A DNA stretch of 64,000 nucleotides from Methanobacterium formicicum DSM 3637. GTDB taxonomy: Archaea > Methanobacteriota > Methanobacteria > Methanobacteriales > Methanobacteriaceae. A program made the position numbers and the translations under genes. The stretch covers positions 44,703 to 108,702 of the forward strand of contig NZ_AMPO01000012.1 of NCBI RefSeq assembly GCF_000302455.1, written 5' to 3'. Below, piece by piece: positions 21,466-33,203 of this stretch; position 1 is the first letter of the stretch; every line of letters begins with the position of its first letter. The notes under the pieces were generated by a model. That model made no database searches and was not told the DNA's origin. It worked only from the letters and a program-made list of their open reading frames with translations.

Positions 21466-21918
21466 TTATACTGGAGGTTCACCCTTTTTTTCTTCAGTTT
21501 TTGCTTCTTCAGCCTTTTTAGCATGTTTTTTACTGTGTTTTTTGCCCATTCCCATTTTTCGTCCTTCAGCCATGACATCAACTATGGCATTGCTTACTTC
21601 ACCAATTGCACGGGTTAGTGGATCTGGGTTTTTTAAAGGCAACATCTTAACCCCTTCAGGTCCACTCTGGCCTTTGAAAACTACCACCATGGCTACTGGT
21701 TCTATACCTGCACCTCCACCAGCTGCAGCTGCAGATCCTCCTTCATTACTAGTACCTTTTCCTTCACCCATTCCTGCTCCGAATGCCATTCCCATTCGGG
21801 TAACCGGGATCATGACTTTGTCTTCACTTTCTATTACTTCCCCAATCACGTTTTCTATGTTCAAGACCTTTCGAATCTCTTCTACAGTAGTTTTTATTGG
21901 ATCCTGGATATCCATCAT
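21466..21918 (-). CDS. GerW/YtfJ family protein
   Basis: A 150-residue protein of the GerW family. It has IENVIGEVIESEDKVMIPV, a Gly/Ala-rich loop (residues 64-75), the strand IEPVAMVVVF, and a Lys-rich C-terminus. GerW is needed for spore germination in Bacillus, but homologs occur in non-sporulating archaea with unknown roles. The ATG follows GGGGTGA. It heads the leftward cluster with DUF2953. Confidence 0.82.
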   Translation of the reverse strand: MMDIQDPIKTTVEEIRKVLNIENVIGEVIESEDKVMIPVTRMGMAFGAGMGEGKGTSNEGGSAAAAGGGAGIEPVAMVVVFKGQSGPEGVKMLPLKNPDPLTRAIGEVSNAIVDVMAEGRKMGMGKKHSKKHAKKAEEAKTEEKKGEPPV

Positions 21919-22046
21919 AGGTCACCCCTACATTTTTTTAATTGTATATCCTATTGCCATTTAGGCATATACATTTTACTGAAATATTATTATAAACTTG
22001 AATAATGAGTATATTTTAGAAATTTTATCACATCCCATGGAAAAAG

Positions 22047-22055
22047 TTTATATAG
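22047..22055 (+). promoter_or_regulatory. TATA box of the tRNA pair
   Basis: TTTATATAG lies about 29 bp before the first tRNA base, the expected distance for an archaeal tRNA promoter. Confidence 0.75.
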
Positions 22056-22072
22056 TATAGGACAATAATGTT

Positions 22073-22152
<80 letters not shown>

Positions 22153-22153
22153 C

Positions 22154-22559
<406 letters not shown>

Positions 22560-23132
22560 TTAAATTATCCCGGTGTGTTTACGCACTGCAACAGCAACTA
22601 AACCCCCAATCCCAGTTAACATCCCATAAATAATTAATCCCCCTATTAAAATAACCAACCAGGGGATGATTCCTAGGTATGCTAGAACAATTCCCCCTGG
22701 AATGATTGAAACAAATACTGCAATACAAATTCCTACCAGAGATCCGTTTACTATTCCTTCAGTGTAGCTCCTGGTTCCCATGGCAGCTGCAGAGATAAAT
22801 CCAGATAGTATGAATATAGTTAAAGAAATCAATGAAACTCCGCCTAAAAATGAAAATAAGGTTGGTTCGTTGGCATTTTGAACTGCCAATTTCACCAATC
22901 CCAAAAATATAATGATATTACTAATAACCGTCATTACTATCAAGAAAATAATACCCAATCCTACTCCCCAAAGGTCAATATGTTCATATAGTCCCCTTAA
23001 ACTCTTTTTTCTCTTTTCCCTCTCTTCCAGAACATAACTATAATCATATCTGTTGGCGGGTCCCCCCTGCTTGAGCATTTTTCCACATTTAGAGCAAAAA
23101 AGTGATTTCACTTTGTTTATCTGCCCACACAA
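22560..23132 (-). CDS. Zinc-ribbon membrane protein, C-terminal frame
   Basis: A 190-residue open frame with a zinc ribbon (CPLCGQ-x9-CSKCGK once the codons just before the TTG are included) and about four or five membrane helices. The frame stays open upstream to about 23212 and reads a polar linker there, so the TTG at 23132 would cut the ribbon in two. The N-terminal finger lies in the neighbouring frame (23117-23362). The paralog at 23891 has both parts in one frame. I think these are one gene in two frames. Confidence 0.65.
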   Translation of the reverse strand: MCGQINKVKSLFCSKCGKMLKQGGPANRYDYSYVLEEREKRKKSLRGLYEHIDLWGVGLGIIFLIVMTVISNIIIFLGLVKLAVQNANEPTLFSFLGGVSLISLTIFILSGFISAAAMGTRSYTEGIVNGSLVGICIAVFVSIIPGGIVLAYLGIIPWLVILIGGLIIYGMLTGIGGLVAVAVRKHTGII

Positions 23133-23362
23133 TGGACATATATTTTCAGAAACGTGAGCACTGGCTTTTTTAGCACTGTTTTGATAAACACTGGTTGTTT
23201 CATTATTATTTGAACAGTTTCAGTTATTTTTTTCATGCCACGTGGTGTTAATTCAGCATAACTTAAACTCCCACCGCACAAACAACTTTCAAAGTCTTCT
23301 AAGGATTCTCCCTTCTCAAGTTCATAAAACCCTTCACATTCATCGCAGATTATGTATTTCAA
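23117..23362 (-). CDS. Zinc-ribbon membrane protein, N-terminal frame
   Basis: An 81-residue frame starting MKYIICDECEGFYELEKG, almost the same as the start of the protein at 23891-24226. It holds CDEC and CLCGG, a two-knuckle zinc site, then runs into a hydrophobic, non-conserved tail and stops. A -1 shift before its end would connect it to the ribbon and membrane part in the other frame. The start is TTG behind GGGGCGGGATT. Confidence 0.6.
   Translation of the reverse strand: MKYIICDECEGFYELEKGESLEDFESCLCGGSLSYAELTPRGMKKITETVQIIMKQPVFIKTVLKKPVLTFLKIYVHCVGR
23165..23171 (-). other. Slippery heptamer A AAA AAG at the frame switch
   Basis: The minus strand reads GTG CTA AAA AAG CCA in the N-terminal frame. 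The heptamer is the classic bacterial -1 slip site. Slipping gives AAA AAA GCC AGT, which is the frame of the zinc-ribbon and membrane part. A lost A in a homopolymer would look the same. Confidence 0.55.
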
Positions 23363-23890
23363 TTAAAATCCCGCCCCTTATTTGAATATTTAATTAGTAT
23401 GTGATTTGCATTAGATTCTTCACAAAGGATACAGTCTGATGTCCCAAACACGAATTTTTATCGGAATTATATTTTTTTTATTAATATTTAAATATTACTA
23501 TTATATAATAAAGCAATATTTAGCGATTAAAAATGAACTAATTAAAGGCATAAGATATTATATTTTTAGCAAACTGGAACGAATAACACCGTATTTGTTT
23601 ATAATCTAAAAAATAATAATTTATTTTCGAAATATTGTCCAAAAATAAGAAATAATCCAATATTAAAAATTGACCATGAATATAAATCATTATTGTTGAT
23701 AAACGGATTAAAGTGCAAATTTACTAAAAGATTGGATAAGCCCGTTTATCTAATTAAAATAAGTAATCTCAAGCTAATTAAAATAAGCAATTCAACTAAT
23801 TAAAATAAGCAATTCAACTAATTAAAATAAGCAATTCAACTAATTAAAATAAGCAATTCAACTAATTAAAATAAGCAATCTCAGGCTAAG
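23363..23890. other. AT-rich intergenic stretch with minisatellite
   Basis: No gene is visible in 528 bp. The right end is the 22-bp minisatellite. The promoter of the split zinc-ribbon gene should lie just upstream of 23362. Confidence 0.6.
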
Positions 23891-23905
23891 TTAAATAAGT
23901 AATCC
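23746..23905. repeat. 22-bp minisatellite reaching into a stop codon
   Basis: Four to five perfect units of CTAATTAAAATAAGCAATTC+AA, flanked by variant units of about 25 bp. The right end overlaps the last codons and stop of the zinc-ribbon gene at 23891. No spacers. Confidence 0.9.
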
Positions 23906-24226
23906 CAATAGAACTATAGAGACTACTACAATAAATGTAACTCCTGCAAATATCCCTATTGGTTTAAATGTTTCACTTCGATTAGTGCCTGATACCTCTT
24001 TGGCAGGGATTAGTATCTGACCACAACTACTGCAAAAAGCTGTTTCATCTGTAGTTGTGTTACCACAGTTTTTACAGGTGATTTTGGGAGATTGTATTTC
24101 AGTTTCACCATCTTCTTCCATGATATAGAGTTTACCCCCACATTGACATGAGTCAAAGTCGTTGATAGATTCTCCATCCTCCAATGGGTAGTAACCACCA
24201 CAAATTTCACATATTAAATATTTCAT
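23891..24226 (-). CDS. Zinc-ribbon protein with C-terminal membrane helix
   Basis: A 111-residue protein. An N-terminal finger (CEIC and CQCGG), a zinc ribbon (CKNCGN-x8-CSSCGQ) and a C-terminal helix (IGIFAGVTFIVVVSIVLLGLL) follow in order. It is a tail-anchored protein with metal-binding domains facing the cytoplasm. It is a paralog of the split gene at 22560-23362, in which more helices were added. ATG start. The function is unknown. Confidence 0.7.
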   Translation of the reverse strand: MKYLICEICGGYYPLEDGESINDFDSCQCGGKLYIMEEDGETEIQSPKITCKNCGNTTTDETAFCSSCGQILIPAKEVSGTNRSETFKPIGIFAGVTFIVVVSIVLLGLLI

Positions 24227-24438
24227 ATTATCTTTTATTTGTCTGTTTATAGAGCTATATATGGTTTATCATGGGACTAAAAACGGTATTTATTATAAAT
24301 AAAAAGAATCAATTGGCAAAAATGCGATTAAAAGGAAAATAATAATTAAATTAACATTAGTCTATAAGAATACTGATAATCACAAGTTAAGATGAAATTT
24401 ATAAATTAGAATAATAATGAGCACAACAGGAAATAATC

Positions 24439-24464
24439 AGTACCAACATCTATTAATTGGTACT
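24439..24464. promoter_or_regulatory. 8-bp inverted repeat
   Basis: AGTACCAA at 24439-24446 and TTGGTACT at 24457-24464 are perfect complements around 10 nt; TTGGTACT recurs at 24488-24495. The region (24227-24557) lies between the end of the methylthiotransferase gene and the start of the zinc-ribbon gene, both leftward. It is a candidate terminator or operator. I see no gene here. Confidence 0.45.
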
Positions 24465-24549
24465 CGATTATTAGTACTCTGAGAATTTTGGTACTAAAGA
24501 TTTTTCTTTTTAAGAATTTTCAGTTCATTTAAGAATTTTATCATATAAT

Positions 24550-24583
24550 ATTACCTTTCAGATAGGATTACCTTTCAGATAGG
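24550..24583. repeat. Perfect 17-bp tandem duplication that makes a stop codon
   Basis: ATTACCTTTCAGATAGG occurs twice head to tail (24550-24566 and 24567-24583). The methylthiotransferase gene reads through the first copy in one frame and meets TGA in the second. 17 is not a multiple of three, so the duplication moved the reading frame. Confidence 0.9.
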
Positions 24584-25832
24584 TGCTCCTGGACTCAGTT
24601 ATATTTACATCAAGGAAGGTTCCAAGAATTGCTTCTTCCACCACCACTGTTTTATATGAACTGGTACGGCCAAGGTACCCTCCTTTACTTCCCTTATCAG
24701 TAATAAGTATTTTTTGATGGGTGCCCAGTAGCTTCTTATTGTTAACCGTTGCAATCTCCACTTTAAGATCGTTTAAATTGCGAGATCGCTTTTTCATGGT
24801 TTGGTGATCAATTTCCGGAAGTAATGAAGAGCTGGTACCAGGACGATGATGATATTTGGATATGTGTAAAAAATCAGGGCGAATTTCCCGGATTACATTC
24901 ATTGTGCCCTCAAAATCATCTTCTCCCTCAGTGGGGTATCCAACGATAATATCCGTTGCCAGGGATAGTTCAGGTATTTCTGTCTGGAAATGTTTAACTA
25001 TTTCCAGGTATTCCTCTACACTGTGGTCACGATTCATATCCTCCAGTATCTGATCACTCCCACTCTGCAGAGGAAGATGGAGGAATTTATAGACCTTATC
25101 ATTTTTAAAGGCAGTTATAATTGATTCAAGATCATTTGCAATGTTTTTAGGGTGCATCATCCCTACTCTTATGCGAAAATCACCTTTAATAGAGGATATT
25201 TCATTTATGAGATCTGCCAGGGTTTCTCCACTGTCTTTTCCATAAGCAGCAGTATCCTGGGCGGTAAGCTGGATTTCAACACAACCATCTGCAACTGCCT
25301 GCTCTGCTTCTGATTTTAACAGTGATATAGGATAACTTTGCAATCCTCCCCGTGCAAATCGGGTGCAACAGTAACTGCATTTACCAAGACAACCCTCACA
25401 TATCTGAAGAATATGAACCCATGGGTTGGAACGTTTTCGTGGGAGGCAGGTTTTAAACTCATCCCCATGACCGGTTTCCCTAACCAGATGCCCCTTCATA
25501 ACTGCTTCAACTACTTCTGGAGCTGAATTTATCCTACGAGCCCCAATCCATCCAGCCTGTGGTGCCATTTTTTCCAGTTTTTCTGGATCAATATCTACCA
25601 TACACCCTGCAATAAGCAACTTCTTCTGTGGAAACTGGGCCTGCAGTTTCCCAATACGATTAGTGATCTTCTGTTCAGTGGGTTGTTTAACGTAACAGGT
25701 GTTCATGATAATAACATCCGCCTCTTCAGGGGATTTTACAATTTTTCCACCATTTTCTTCCAATAAACCAGCAATTATCTGAGAGTCTGCCTGGTTAAAG
25801 GTACAACCAAATGTTTCCATGTAGATTTTCAT
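24558..25832 (-). CDS. tRNA t6A37 methylthiotransferase
   Basis: A 424-residue MiaB-family radical SAM enzyme of the archaeal/eukaryotic CDKAL1-like branch. It adds a methylthio group to t6A at position 37 of tRNA. The N-terminal domain holds three cysteines for a second cluster (FGCTFN, NTCYVK, AGCMVD). The radical SAM motif is CLGKCSYC. A TRAM domain ends the protein. The C-terminus (YLKGNPI) is generated by a 17-bp tandem duplication, so the original end was probably different. Start ATG, weak ribosome site. Confidence 0.92.
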   Translation of the reverse strand: MKIYMETFGCTFNQADSQIIAGLLEENGGKIVKSPEEADVIIMNTCYVKQPTEQKITNRIGKLQAQFPQKKLLIAGCMVDIDPEKLEKMAPQAGWIGARRINSAPEVVEAVMKGHLVRETGHGDEFKTCLPRKRSNPWVHILQICEGCLGKCSYCCTRFARGGLQSYPISLLKSEAEQAVADGCVEIQLTAQDTAAYGKDSGETLADLINEISSIKGDFRIRVGMMHPKNIANDLESIITAFKNDKVYKFLHLPLQSGSDQILEDMNRDHSVEEYLEIVKHFQTEIPELSLATDIIVGYPTEGEDDFEGTMNVIREIRPDFLHISKYHHRPGTSSSLLPEIDHQTMKKRSRNLNDLKVEIATVNNKKLLGTHQKILITDKGSKGGYLGRTSSYKTVVVEEAILGTFLDVNITESRSTYLKGNPI

Positions 25833-25980
25833 GTTAATCAGGATTTAATTTAAATATTTTTATATTTTGATTTGATACATTTGAATTATTTATTATTTAA
25901 GAAGTGTTATTGAGGCTATGTTCAAAAAAGGGATTAAAAAGAAAATAATATCACTAAAATTTAGTTATTTTGTGCCATTA

Positions 25981-26664
25981 TTAATCTTCTTCAGGCCAGC
26001 CATGTTGACCTATCATTGGAACGAAAATTACTCCTCCCAGATTCTGGGTCTGGTACTTATCATCTGAAATTCTTAAGATAGATACCAGTTCCTGGAAGTA
26101 GTCTGATCCCATGGGTATTATCAGTTTGCCACCAATTTTCAACTGTTTTTTAAGGGGTTCTGGAATTTTTGGTGCGCTGGCTGTTGCGTAAATTCGATGG
26201 TAGGGTGCTTTATCTGGATATCCTGTGGTTCCATCTCCTTCGATCACCGTTACAACATTAGAGTATCCAGTTTTCTCCAGATTTTCTCTGGCCTTTTCTG
26301 CCAGGGATGTAATTCGTTCTATGGTAAATACATGACCTTTTTTTCCAACAATTTCTCCTACCACCGCTGCGTTATATCCCCAACCAGTTCCAATTTCCAG
26401 AATATTCATTCCTTCTTCTAGTTCCAACTTTTCGGCAATAATCGCCACCATATGTGGTGCAGAAATGGTTTGACCTTTCCCAATAGGGAAGGGGCGATCC
26501 AGGTAGGCATGAGAATGGTTCTCCAGAGGCATGAACTCCTCCCTGGGAACTTTAAGCATAGCTTCTTTTACTTTTTGGGTTCTTATGTATCCCTGGCTAA
26601 AGAGCCTTTCCACCAGTTTTTCTCTTTCATCCTTCATAAAACCACTTAAATTCTCAAAATCCAA
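25981..26664 (-). CDS. pcm: Protein-L-isoaspartate O-methyltransferase
   Basis: A 227-residue repair methyltransferase that acts on damaged aspartyl residues. It has the family marks VPREEFMP, TISAPHMVA and the SAM-binding LEIGTGWGYNAAV. Start codon TTG (GGTGAAAAC TTG), with good ribosome spacing. An in-frame ATG nine codons later is less well placed. The length is as expected. Alone in its region. Confidence 0.95.
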   Translation of the reverse strand: MDFENLSGFMKDEREKLVERLFSQGYIRTQKVKEAMLKVPREEFMPLENHSHAYLDRPFPIGKGQTISAPHMVAIIAEKLELEEGMNILEIGTGWGYNAAVVGEIVGKKGHVFTIERITSLAEKARENLEKTGYSNVVTVIEGDGTTGYPDKAPYHRIYATASAPKIPEPLKKQLKIGGKLIIPMGSDYFQELVSILRISDDKYQTQNLGGVIFVPMIGQHGWPEED

Positions 26665-26878
26665 GTTTTCACCATGATAATGAGTAGGTGCATAATTAAT
26701 GAGTATTCACATCAGAGAAGGGAGTACCTCTCTAAGTTATGAGTGCCCACATCAAATAAATGACTTAGATGTAGATAATGAGAAACTTAAGATCTAAAAT
26801 AACCGACTGAAGTTCTGCTGAAGTTAATGGGAAGAGTTTTAATTCTGCTAAACTTGTTTGTTATTAGTTCTAATGTTC

Positions 26879-27505
26879 TTAATCTTCATCGACTATTTCA
26901 GCGGTTTCCACTATTTTAGAGGTTAGATCATATTGAACTCTGTCCCTTTTATCTGCAGGTCTTCCGTAAACTCTTTTAATTTGTTCTGCAGTAGCTCCAC
27001 CTTTTCTAACTCTTGAAGTGATGGTTTTCATTGATTTTATTTGAAGGACTGCTCTTTCCAGCTTCAAAACGTCTCCTACATTAAACTGGAAATCTCTTTC
27101 AACTTCCACCTTTCGGGATAGGATTCTGCCACCATAATCAATGGATATTCCTACTCTGGTTGGCCCGGCAAGGGATGTAGCCCAAATAGTTACCAGTTCA
27201 GAAACTGGGCTTTTCAAGACACGGCCCCCTCTGATGTTTTCCAGTGAGGTTATTTCCACTTCCTCCCCATCCACCACCAGTACTTCTCCTGCCTCTAAAA
27301 TCTCGTCAGGATAAATTTTAATGGTTTTTTTCACAGATTCTTCAAACTTACTGATGATTACCCGGCACTCCACCATTTTAGGAATAACAATAGTCTCTCT
27401 AAATGTGTTTCCACATTCATTGCACTTTATAAGAACTTCTTTAGTGTTCTTACCCTTGGTTTTAATTATTTCACAAGATTCAGAGTCACAAACTGGACAT
27501 TTCAT
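26879..27505 (-). CDS. HVO_0476-family zinc-finger protein
   Basis: A 208-residue archaeal protein. The N-terminus has a zinc ribbon (CPVCDSE-x16-CNECGN). The rest is beta-rich, with VEVERDFQFNVGDVLKLERAVLQIKSMKT. It is conserved across Euryarchaeota; the role is not known and a nucleic-acid binding function is only a guess. ATG start. The preceding 302 bp upstream (27506-27807) hold no gene. Confidence 0.75.
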   Translation of the reverse strand: MKCPVCDSESCEIIKTKGKNTKEVLIKCNECGNTFRETIVIPKMVECRVIISKFEESVKKTIKIYPDEILEAGEVLVVDGEEVEITSLENIRGGRVLKSPVSELVTIWATSLAGPTRVGISIDYGGRILSRKVEVERDFQFNVGDVLKLERAVLQIKSMKTITSRVRKGGATAEQIKRVYGRPADKRDRVQYDLTSKIVETAEIVDED

Positions 27506-27807
27506 TTTCTTTCCTCGCTTCTATCAAAATAAGTAAAAAATATTGTAAGATTTATAACAATTTTTCTGTATTTTGAATAGTATAAATATGAACTTTATGG
27601 GAATTTAGTTGATTGAGCTAATTAATTTGAACTTTGATCATATTATATTATTTGATCTAGTTTAGTAGTTAAAATATTAGTTTATTAAATTTAGTTAGTA
27701 GTAATAATATTATTTTGATGAAAATTTGAGTAGGAATAGAATAAGGGGAATAAACTCTGTATGGGAATAAGCTCTGGATAAATTAAAATTTAAATACATT
27801 ACTTAAA

Positions 27808-28317
27808 TCAAAGTCCATCAGAATTGGTATCCTGCTTATTATGTAAATAATGAGGAACTAAACCCCCATCCTGTAATATTCCCAACATGAAATCATGGAA
27901 TGGTTGAATATGGCAGCTTTTTCCCGTGGTGAGATTTTGTATTATTCCCTTTTCCAGATCAATTTGAAGCTTGTCTCCTTCATCTGCTTCTATATCTGCC
28001 ACTATGACTGGTAAACCCACGTTTATAGCGTTACGGTAAAATATGCGTGCAAAGGATCGGGCCACAATAGCATCTACACCTGCATGTTTTAAGGCTACAG
28101 GGGCCTGTTCCCGGGAGGAACCACAGCCAAAATTCCATCCTGCTACAATGATATCACCCTTTTCAACATTTTTGGCGAATTCAGAGTTCTCTCCTTCCAT
28201 AACATGACTTGCAAGTTCATCTAAACTGAAAGTTCTCAAGTATCGTCCAGGTATTATTACATCGGTATCTATACTATCCCTGAACTTCCAAACTTTACCA
28301 TTTATTTCCTTTTTCAT
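27808..28317 (-). CDS. hacB: Homoaconitase small subunit (coenzyme B pathway)
   Basis: A 169-residue small subunit of the aconitase/isopropylmalate isomerase family, paired with a large subunit not in this window. DSIDTDVIIPGRYLRTF includes YLRT. In methanogens this loop marks HacB, which handles homocitrate to homoaconitate in 2-oxosuberate synthesis for coenzyme B; the leucine enzyme has YLVY. GCGSSREQAP is the second family motif. ATG start. Family is sure; assignment to HacB depends on the loop. Confidence 0.85.
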   Translation of the reverse strand: MKKEINGKVWKFRDSIDTDVIIPGRYLRTFSLDELASHVMEGENSEFAKNVEKGDIIVAGWNFGCGSSREQAPVALKHAGVDAIVARSFARIFYRNAINVGLPVIVADIEADEGDKLQIDLEKGIIQNLTTGKSCHIQPFHDFMLGILQDGGLVPHYLHNKQDTNSDGL

Positions 28318-28601
28318 AATTACCAGCAGAATGATTTTTTTTATAAATGATTAAATGATTTTTCCATTAATTAACCAGATTTCAAATGATTATCCATTAA
28401 TTAACTACATTTTTGATGATTATTCATCAAATAAATATATAGAATAATCTTCCACCTATTAACTATTTTATAATAGTTTTTATCTTAATTTTATTAAATT
28501 TTTTAAGTGAAGGATATAGTTTAATTCCCTAAACTTGGGAAATTGGTTTTTGCAATAATTAATTTGTTGATTAAACAAGTTTAACCTGCTATTTAACTAG
28601 T

Positions 28602-29588
<987 letters not shown>

Positions 29589-29679
29589 TTCTGCTACCAG
29601 ATTTATTTTTTTTGAGTGTTTAAAGAACTTTAAACATAAGAGTTAAGAGAAGGTTATTCTTAAGGTTTAAAGAACTTAT

Positions 29680-29710
29680 CTTAACAGTTAGATTACTCTT
29701 AACTGTTAAG
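29680..29710. promoter_or_regulatory. 11-bp inverted repeat between Tes and mptG
   Basis: CTTAACAGTTA (29680-29690) and TAACTGTTAAG (29700-29710) are perfect complements around 9 nt. The site follows the Tes stop and lies about 90 bp ahead of mptG. It may be a terminator for Tes or an operator for mptG. Confidence 0.6.
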
Positions 29711-29761
29711 CGAACTTTGTTCTTATTAACTTCGCTAATTTTATTCCTTCAGTGGCTTAGA

Positions 29762-31240
<1,479 letters not shown>

Positions 31241-31335
31241 CTCACCTATATAGTATTGAATTTTCAGGTTAATACGTCAACTATTATCCTTAACAAATAT
31301 TGAGGATTTCAACTAGCATATAGTATTTATGGTTA

Positions 31336-31966
<631 letters not shown>

Positions 31967-32302
31967 TATTGTTGAATACAACTATAATATTGGTTATATT
32001 ATGATTACATCAAAATATTAGCAGTTATGCACTGATAAAAAGTTATACCATGATTTTAGGCCTCCCCACTATTCCCCCCCTTTTTTTAATAATTTTTTCT
32101 AAAATATAATATTTTAATAGTACACATTTCCATTATTTTTTCCAGTGTACTTTTAAATTAATGAGTAAACTTCCAGATATAACTTCCATTAATTTTTCAT
32201 TTATGATTCTTTTGATATTTAGATATCCTCTAAATGATCTTATTCCCGTTAATATCTTATACTCCATTTATTAATACATTATTCCGTTTTTACATTATTC
32301 CG
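31967..32302. terminator. T-rich terminator and empty stretch after carS
   Basis: CCCCCCTTTTTTTAATAA followed by more T runs lies about 100 bp past carS. The stretch then repeats ATATTAACGGGAATAAG-like units up to the stop of the leftward gene, whose end reads ATATTAACGGAATAATG. I see no gene. Confidence 0.5.
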
Positions 32303-32986
32303 TTAATATGAAGCCAGAATAGATTTAAAACTAGCACTGAAAAGCTGGTATGTCATTTGTCCTGCTTCTAGTTCAGTGTTCCACTCTGGAATTTCATATA
32401 CAAAAACCGGATACCCTGCATTGGTTAACGGTCGATCAATCTGGGATATGGAAGTGCTCTTCTCACGGGTGCTGGATGAACCAGGGTAATAATTAAAAGC
32501 AGGCAGTAACTGATGAACTGCTTCACCCAGTGAAACTGATTTGTTATCATGGGTGGGGGTGGCTATGTAATATCCATCACCATAACCCTGTTCATGGTCA
32601 TGGGCGATGATCACCAGCTGGTAATCTGATTTTTTAATATCTGGAATGGCATACTGTTCAACCAGGTCCTGGCCGTTGCTTCTGCCAACATCAAAGTCAT
32701 CTGGCTGGTCAGTTACAGTGACATGGTAATCAACCATCTCCACATTGTTAAGTATGGCAAAAACTTTCACTACCTTGGGCACCAGGTTGGTGGAGAGGTT
32801 CTCACGGGGATGCATGCCAGTTATCACTGCAATCTTTACAGATGAATTACCATAATGAGAGTAAACCTCTTTAGTAACGTATCCCTGTTGGTTGGAGCCT
32901 AAGATTGAATGCTGACTTGAGTTAGCAAATAAAAAAGCAGCCACGAGCACCAGTATTATAACTCCAATTATTAAACTCTTTCTCAT
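32303..32986 (-). CDS. Exported protein resembling zinc carboxypeptidase/AstE hydrolases
   Basis: A 227-residue protein with an N-terminal membrane anchor or signal (residues 4-20). GMHPRENLS near residue 58 is like the zinc-binding H-x2-E of M14/AstE hydrolases. IIAHDHEQG and a late YEIPEW could supply further ligand and catalytic glutamate. The overall resemblance is partial and I would not name a substrate; a role in wall peptides is possible because the protein faces outside. Tandem AACGGAATAATGTA repeats follow the stop. Confidence 0.5.
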   Translation of the reverse strand: MRKSLIIGVIILVLVAAFLFANSSQHSILGSNQQGYVTKEVYSHYGNSSVKIAVITGMHPRENLSTNLVPKVVKVFAILNNVEMVDYHVTVTDQPDDFDVGRSNGQDLVEQYAIPDIKKSDYQLVIIAHDHEQGYGDGYYIATPTHDNKSVSLGEAVHQLLPAFNYYPGSSSTREKSTSISQIDRPLTNAGYPVFVYEIPEWNTELEAGQMTYQLFSASFKSILASY

Positions 32987-33094
32987 AGAACCATGACCCT
33001 GTGAATTTCAATTTACAAGTTTATACAAGATTTTAAGTCTCTATACTGAGATTAAAATTTGCCCTCCCCCACTAATTTTTCAAATCTTAACATT

Positions 33095-33190
33095 ATGTTT
33101 TAACAGTCGAGATTAATGATTAAACACTCTAAATCAATGTTTTAACCGACAAGATTAATGATTAAACAGTGAAAATTTATGTTTTAACGT
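33095..33190. repeat. 42-bp tandem repeat, 2.3 copies
   Basis: ATGTTTTAAC at 33095, 33137 and 33179 marks units of 42 bp that also contain GATTAATGATTAAACA. They sit about 20 bp beyond the mfnF stop. Confidence 0.85.
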
Positions 33191-33203
33191 CTAGATTTTG
33201 TTT

